Shown here in pieces: positions 27,725-32,805 of a DNA stretch of 32,805 nucleotides. Source of the stretch: an uncultured bacterium. GTDB taxonomy: Bacteria > CAIJMQ01. The position numbers and the translations under genes are program-made. Each line of letters begins with the position of its first letter. The first letter of the stretch is position 1. The notes below the pieces were generated by a model, which was not told the DNA's origin, did no database searches, and worked only from the letters and a program-made list of their open reading frames with translations. The stretch covers positions 1-32,805 of the forward strand of contig CAIJMQ010000073.1 in NCBI GenBank assembly GCA_903821905.1, given 5' to 3'.

Positions 27725-28550
27725 TTTTTCTCACTCCTTCCAATAGGTCTTCATAAAAATCTTTACTTGATACTCTTAATGGTATTGGGCCGTCTGCAAG
27801 GCCCTGGATAAACTGTTGGACAAATTTGTCTTTTGAGTTTTTTATTTCGTCCGGTGTACCTGCAGCAATGACCTCACCTTTGTATAGCATAATGATTCTG
27901 TGTGCTGTTCTATAGGCGCTGTTCATATCGTGGGTGATAACAACTGAGGTCATATTCATTTTTTCGTTTAGTTCAACGATTAGTTTGTCGATTACAGCAG
28001 TCATAATAGGGTCTAGTCCGCTTGTGGGTTCGTCGTAGAACAGTACTTCAGGGTCGAGCGCGATTGCTCTGGCAAGGGCTACTCTTTTCTGCATTCCGCC
28101 GGAAAGTTGGGATGGCATAAGGTTATGAAAATCTCTTAAGCCAACCAGCTCAAGTTTAACTTTTACCATAATATCTATAACTGATTCGGCGATATTAGTA
28201 TGTTCTCTTATAAGGAGTGCTACGTTTTCTCCGACTGTGAGTGAGTTGTAAAGCGCGCCGTTCTGGAAAAGGATACCGAATCTTTTGCGTATCTCGTCCA
28301 TCTTTTTTTCATCTTTTAAGCCGACCAGTTCTGTGCCGAAAAACTTTAAGCTTCCGGAATCTGCCTGGTGGACATTGATAAGGCATCTTAGAAGCGTAGA
28401 TTTACCGCAACCACTACCGCCGATTATGATTAACCGCTCACCTTTGTAAACGTCCAAGTTGATATCTTTAAGCACGGTGCGGCCGTTAAAAATCTTGGAT
28501 AGATTTCTTACGGATATTACTGCTTCACGTTTTTTCTTTTCTTCCGGCAT
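27711..28550 (-). CDS. mlaF: ABC transporter ATP-binding protein, MlaF type
   Basis: IIGGSGCGKSTLLRCL Walker A, LSGGMQKRVALARAI signature, VLFYDEPTSGLDP Walker B. Confidence 0.94.
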   Translation of the reverse strand: MPEEKKKREAVISVRNLSKIFNGRTVLKDINLDVYKGERLIIIGGSGCGKSTLLRCLINVHQADSGSLKFFGTELVGLKDEKKMDEIRKRFGILFQNGALYNSLTVGENVALLIREHTNIAESVIDIMVKVKLELVGLRDFHNLMPSQLSGGMQKRVALARAIALDPEVLFYDEPTSGLDPIMTAVIDKLIVELNEKMNMTSVVITHDMNSAYRTAHRIIMLYKGEVIAAGTPDEIKNSKDKFVQQFIQGLADGPIPLRVSSKDFYEDLLEGVRKNEIR

Positions 28551-28559
28551 TTTTTTATA

Positions 28560-29354
28560 TTAAAAAGCTTCAAGGTATATGTTATAGAACATAGAAAAAA
28601 CTAAATTCGCAAGTATAATAAATATCATTGAAAATACAACAGAGTTTGTTGTTTCCTTACCTACGCCTTCTGCGCCGCCTCTGACTTTAATGCCATAGTA
28701 ACATGCCAAAGAAGCAATGATTACTCCGAACGTAAAAGATTTAATAATTGAATATACTAAGATTCTGATTTCAATTGCTTCGAAGGTAAGCTGAAGATAT
28801 AGAGCAGGGCTGACATTCAATAGTAATTTACTGGTTAATAAGCCTCCGGTAATTCCGGCAATATCGGCTATTATTACAAGACAGGGTAAAGCTATGGCTG
28901 TAGCCAGAACACGCGGTACAATAAGAAAATAGACAGGGTTTAGGGCCGATGTTTCAAGAGCCATTAATTCTTCGCTTACATTCATTGTTCCTATTTCTGC
29001 CGCAATTGATGCGCCGGCAAATCCACTCATTACTAGTGCCGTCAAAAGTGCCCCTATTTCTCTTGTAATCGAGACAGCTATTATATTGGCTATCAAAGAA
29101 GGAACACCAAAACGCACAAGAAGCGGCGACATTGCAACTGCCAGTATCATTCCAACCAAGAAAAGCACAAGACAAATTATAGGTATGGCTCTGATTCCAA
29201 CTCTGATAATTTGGTAAGCAGCACTCTTCATTCTGATTTTTTTGCCTCTGAAGGGGGCGACAATTGTCCAATACAAAATATCGCTCATTAGGAAATAGAA
29301 ATTGCTTACTTCTTTCAGGAAACCTATTGCAGCTCTGCCGAGTTTTCCTATCAT
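28560..29354 (-). CDS. mlaE: MlaE-type ABC transporter permease
   Basis: ITREIGALLTALVMSGFAGASIAAEIGTMNVSEELMALETSALNPVYFLIVPRVLA motif; multiple TM segments. Confidence 0.94.
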   Translation of the reverse strand: MIGKLGRAAIGFLKEVSNFYFLMSDILYWTIVAPFRGKKIRMKSAAYQIIRVGIRAIPIICLVLFLVGMILAVAMSPLLVRFGVPSLIANIIAVSITREIGALLTALVMSGFAGASIAAEIGTMNVSEELMALETSALNPVYFLIVPRVLATAIALPCLVIIADIAGITGGLLTSKLLLNVSPALYLQLTFEAIEIRILVYSIIKSFTFGVIIASLACYYGIKVRGGAEGVGKETTNSVVFSMIFIILANLVFSMFYNIYLEAF

Positions 29355-29359
29355 AGTTT

Positions 29360-29662
29360 CTATTCAAAAGTAAAAATTTTATCTAATCGTGCAATCATAA
29401 AAATATCTTTGCAGGTTTCATTGAGGTTTGAAAGAATAAGTGCGCCGTCGTATGCTTTTGTTATTTTTAAGCATTCGATGAAAGTGGCAATTGCTGAAGA
29501 ATCTAAATATTCGACACCTTTCATGTCTATGTATATTTCTTTTATCTTTTTCTTGCTCAAACTAACCAGAACAACTCTTAATTCGTTTGAATTTTTGAAT
29601 GTAATCGTTCCGACTATTGTAACAGTTGTTCTTTTCCCCAATTCATCAGTTTTTATATCCAT
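29360..29662 (-). CDS. STAS-domain protein (anti-sigma-factor-antagonist/MlaB-like)
   Basis: VTIVGTITFKNSNELRVVL...IYIDMKGVEYLDSSAIATFIECLK; conserved DSS phosphosite region of SpoIIAA/RsbV-like proteins. Confidence 0.9.
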   Translation of the reverse strand: MDIKTDELGKRTTVTIVGTITFKNSNELRVVLVSLSKKKIKEIYIDMKGVEYLDSSAIATFIECLKITKAYDGALILSNLNETCKDIFMIARLDKIFTFE

Positions 29663-29669
29663 AGTTATA

Positions 29670-31379
29670 TTATTTCACCTTTTTGATTAATCTTAGTTCG
29701 TTACCGTCCTTTACGGGGAGGTATTCTACAGAATCCATAATCTCTTTTATAAAGTGAACTCCCAGTCCGCCGGGCCTTATATCTTTTAGGTCTCTGGATA
29801 CAATTTTTTCTTCATCTACTTTTTTCCCGTAATCCCTTAATAAAACTTTCAATGTTTTTCCTTCTCCGGATACGCTGACTTCTATTTTACCAATTTCTCC
29901 GCCATATGTATATTTAATAATATTAGAAAGCGCTTCCAGAACAGCTACTATAATAAGATTGGTGTCCTTTTTATTGAAACCTACTTTGGTCGCTATTTGT
30001 AAGATTATTTTTCTTAACTGTACGGTATTGTCCTCATCTGTAAATATTAATATTTCGTTATGTGTAAAACGATAATCGGGTAGGGGAGAGCGGAAAATAC
30101 TTATCATGGTGATATCGTCAGGTTGACCGGTTTCTTTTATGCGACTATCTATCTCTTTAAGGAAATCGCCCTTAAAATCAGCCGAAGTGCTGTGTTTTTC
30201 AGCTATTTTTTTAATACCATCTATCCCGATTAATATTCCTTCTTTATTTTTTATATCTGTTAAGCCGTCGGTTATAAGAATAACTCTTTCCCCCAGTTTT
30301 AATATAAATTCTTGAGTTTTAAAATCTATTCCTTTAATTATACCAACAGGTGGATTTTCACTTCTGGTAAAGATATTAGCTGTTTTCTCTCCTAAAATTA
30401 AAGGGGAAATATGTCCTGCATTGAACACTTTTACTTTGCCTGTTTTTAGTTCTATTATAAGTAAAAGCAATGTTATGAACATTCCTCTTGTGCTTCTTTC
30501 CAGTATATGATTGTTGATTTTTTCTATTACTGTTAGCTGGTCTTTTTCATTTTCAAGGAGGAATCGCATGTCTGAACTCATTTTGGACATAAACAGAGCT
30601 GCTGGGATGCCTTTCCCGGATACATCAGCAATATAAACAGCAATTCTATTATTTTTTAAAGGAACAATATCATAAAAATCACCGCCTACTTCTTTTGCGG
30701 AAAGATAGAATGCGTCAAAATAGTAATCTTTGGTCTGAGGTATAACTTTTGGTAGAAAGTTTTGCTGGATTGAACGGGCATAATCCAAGTCTGCCTGCAA
30801 CTGTTCTTGTTCGTCTTTATGTTTTAGAAGTTGCTGGTTTCTTATGGCAATGGCACTCAAATTACAGAAATGGGTGAATATCTCTGCATCCTTGTTAGTG
30901 AATTCACCTTTTCTTTTATTTAATACCTGGACGGTTCCGATTACAGTGCCGTTAAATGTCTTAAGCGGCATGCACAAATAGGAACGAGTCTTAAATCCTG
31001 AAGCTTTATCAAAAGAGGGGTCAAATCTTGGGTCTTTATAGGGGTCATTTAGTATTAAATATTCACCGGTTTTGGCAACCCAACCGCAAATCCCCTGTCC
31101 GAGTTTTATCGATATACCTTTGATTATCTGGCCGGCTTCGCCTCTGGCAACAGCGAACTTCAAATCCCCCGTTTCCTCATCCAATAAAGTCAAAGATGAG
31201 GTTTCAGCATTCATGATTTCTTCAGCCATCCTCATAATTACTTCAAGGAGGTCCTGGACATTAGTGGCAGAAACTATAATTTCCGCTACTTTAAGTAGTT
31301 TTGATAGGCTTTTGATCTCTTGATTGGCTTCTTGTAGGGATTTGTTTTGTTTATTGAGGAATTTATTATCTCTTAGCAT
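29670..31379 (-). CDS. GAF - SpoIIE/PP2C phosphatase - HATPase_c_2 (RsbW-like kinase) fusion protein
   Basis: GAF region; EVGGDFYDI, IADVSGKGIPAALFMS, ITDGLTDIKN, GQPDDITMISI (PP2C/SpoIIE); VAVLEALSNIIKYTYGG and PGGLGVHFIKEIMD (HATPase N-box and G-box). Confidence 0.92.
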   Translation of the reverse strand: MLRDNKFLNKQNKSLQEANQEIKSLSKLLKVAEIIVSATNVQDLLEVIMRMAEEIMNAETSSLTLLDEETGDLKFAVARGEAGQIIKGISIKLGQGICGWVAKTGEYLILNDPYKDPRFDPSFDKASGFKTRSYLCMPLKTFNGTVIGTVQVLNKRKGEFTNKDAEIFTHFCNLSAIAIRNQQLLKHKDEQEQLQADLDYARSIQQNFLPKVIPQTKDYYFDAFYLSAKEVGGDFYDIVPLKNNRIAVYIADVSGKGIPAALFMSKMSSDMRFLLENEKDQLTVIEKINNHILERSTRGMFITLLLLIIELKTGKVKVFNAGHISPLILGEKTANIFTRSENPPVGIIKGIDFKTQEFILKLGERVILITDGLTDIKNKEGILIGIDGIKKIAEKHSTSADFKGDFLKEIDSRIKETGQPDDITMISIFRSPLPDYRFTHNEILIFTDEDNTVQLRKIILQIATKVGFNKKDTNLIIVAVLEALSNIIKYTYGGEIGKIEVSVSGEGKTLKVLLRDYGKKVDEEKIVSRDLKDIRPGGLGVHFIKEIMDSVEYLPVKDGNELRLIKKVK

Positions 31380-31397
31380 TGTTAATATGAGATTATA

Positions 31398-31420
31398 TTG
31401 ATTAATCTTAAATTAATCAA
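31398..31420. promoter_or_regulatory. Perfect 9-5-9 inverted repeat upstream of the phosphatase gene
   Basis: ttgattaat-cttaa-attaatcaa, ending 19 nt upstream of the ATG at 31379. Confidence 0.6.
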
Positions 31421-31805
31421 ATCTCTGAGGGGAAACCCCAAAATATCATATAAAAGACGATTTCTAGAGAATAGGGTAGTTTTACCCATAAAAAGTCTTT
31501 TTTTTCAGGACACAGGCATAATATAGTCATAACAAGATAATTCCTCTCCAAATCCCCTTTTGAGGTTTAAAACTCCCCTTTTGGGAATTTGAAATTGCTA
31601 TTTGGATATATTTTCATCCACATTATCCCCAATTGGTGAAAATTCAAGTGAGTACAGACAATCGTAAATTCAATATATACATAACTAACATTACTTTAGT
31701 TGATAATTATTATAGTAAAGTTGGCACCCTGTGGATAAGCTGGGTTTTGATATCAATAAGTTAACATAATATATCTTATAACTCCTGACATTATAGGATA
31801 AATGT

Positions 31806-32060
31806 TTAAGTTTGCGATTTTCCGGAAAGACTGTTTTTATGACTTTTCCACCACAGGTTCTCGTTTTTAGGTTTAGATTCGAGGATTTTTAGCACATGTA
31901 CAATTTTGTCCACCGACTTACTGCTTACTGTTTTTCCTTGTTCAAATCTTAAAATAGTTCTATAAGAAATCTCGGTAACCTTTGCAAAGTCGTTTTGGCT
32001 GATATTTAGCGCCATTCTTCTATCTTTAAACTCTTTTTTATCCATTTTTTCGTTTTCCAT
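31806..32060 (-). CDS. XRE-family helix-turn-helix regulator
   Basis: RRMALNISQNDFAKVTEISYRTILRFEQGKTVSSKSVDKIVHVL. Confidence 0.88.
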   Translation of the reverse strand: MENEKMDKKEFKDRRMALNISQNDFAKVTEISYRTILRFEQGKTVSSKSVDKIVHVLKILESKPKNENLWWKSHKNSLSGKSQT

Positions 32061-32216
32061 TGTTATAAATCGATATGCTCAGAAGCTAAACCTTCCAAAT
32101 TTCGTTTTATAGGGGATTTCGAAGATGAGGATGGCTGATTATATGTGTTTTTTTCGGGTTTAGTGGTTATCTTACACATAATTGGCTATTTTAAGTTTAT
32201 TCTAAGGTATATTACA

Positions 32217-32411
32217 TTATTTACTGTGGATCTGTATAAACTTCCCTATTGAACGATCATAAGTTCTTTCTATATCGTCCGGGAAACAACAAGCAGGTAA
32301 TTCGCTGTTTCTCAAATGATAACTTATACATTCACAGCAGAGACCTTTTCTACTACATGGTTCATAGGAACAATTGCATTTTTTCTTATTCTGTATAGAT
32401 TTACATTCCAT
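32217..32411 (-). CDS. Small cysteine-rich protein, DUF6485-like
   Basis: [54 protein letters not shown]; 9 Cys in 64 aa. Confidence 0.75.
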   Translation of the reverse strand: MECKSIQNKKKCNCSYEPCSRKGLCCECISYHLRNSELPACCFPDDIERTYDRSIGKFIQIHSK

Positions 32412-32475
32412 ATTTTCTCCCTTAGAGAGTTTTAAATTATAACAAAATATAAGGTTGAAGATATATTATTGATTT

Positions 32476-32805
32476 TTACTCATGAATAAACTGCAGTATT
32501 TTTTCCACTGAAATTTGCTCAAGGATAAGATCTGCTTTTTTTAATTTCTCTCGGGGTAACGTATGAACAACAGCTATGCATTTCATTCCAGCACTTTTTG
32601 CAGCTTCGATCCCAACAGGAGAATCTTCTATAACGATGCATTCCTCAGGTTTTAGTGTCATTTTTTCTGCAGATAAAAGATAAATATCAGGTGCAGGTTT
32701 TGGGTTTGATATATCATTAATTGTAAGAATATATTTGAAATAGGATATAAGATTAGCGTTTTTTAGAATTTTAAAAATAAATCTACTGTCTGAATTCGAA
32801 GCAAC
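32476..32805 (-). CDS. HAD-superfamily hydrolase (beta-phosphoglucomutase-like), 5' truncated by window edge
   Basis: Frame continues open past the internal Met to the window edge: VASNSDSRFIFKILKNANLISYFKYILTINDISNPKPAPDIYLLSAEK-MTLKPEECIVIEDSPVGIEAAKSAGMKCIAV. Confidence 0.92.
   Translation of the reverse strand, partial: VASNSDSRFIFKILKNANLISYFKYILTINDISNPKPAPDIYLLSAEKMTLKPEECIVIEDSPVGIEAAKSAGMKCIAVVHTLPREKLKKADLILEQISVEKILQFIHE

Noticed and set aside
28954-29367. 137-aa minus-strand ORF overlapping mlaE in another frame
   Set aside because: Composition is Cys/Asn/Arg-rich with no motif; mlaE in the other frame is unambiguous, so this is a coding shadow.
1-32805. CRISPR array, rRNA or tRNA genes
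   Set aside because: No regularly spaced direct repeats, rRNA-like stretch or recognisable T-loop/cloverleaf context was seen; a ggttcgaat string near 6312 lies inside the fucosidase gene. tRNAscan-SE would confirm.

Overview
The window looks like a chromosomal segment of a Gram-negative (LpxB/Mla-bearing), probably uncultivated bacterium; taxonomy cannot be fixed from sequence alone. Left part: archaeal-type shikimate entry genes (DhnA/FBA-I-like aldolase plus 3-dehydroquinate synthase II), lpxB, a DUF374-type acyltransferase, queH, an M14-like protein with altered catalytic residues, a secreted GH29 fucosidase, hisC, priA and a TPR gene. Middle: a housekeeping block (prs, rplY/ctc, pth, ychF, rpsF, ssb, rpsR), then a Fic/type I restriction-modification accessory region. 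Right part: Gfo/Idh/MocA oxidoreductase, a MazEF-like TA pair, GtrA, a methyltransferase, and an operon joining a GAF-SpoIIE phosphatase-RsbW-like kinase fusion to a STAS protein and MlaE/MlaF/MlaD. It ends with an XRE regulator, a Cys-rich DUF6485-like protein and a partial HAD hydrolase. Most interesting: (1) the partner-switching/STAS/Mla operon, suggesting phospho-controlled lipid transport; (2) duplicated 3' ends of two housekeeping genes (priA 9585-9622 vs 10484-10521; rpsR 15617-15676 vs 17352-17411) bracketing accessory genes, with no integrase visible; (3) related composite hairpin elements near both. No CRISPR array, rRNA, tRNA or transposase ORF was recognised.
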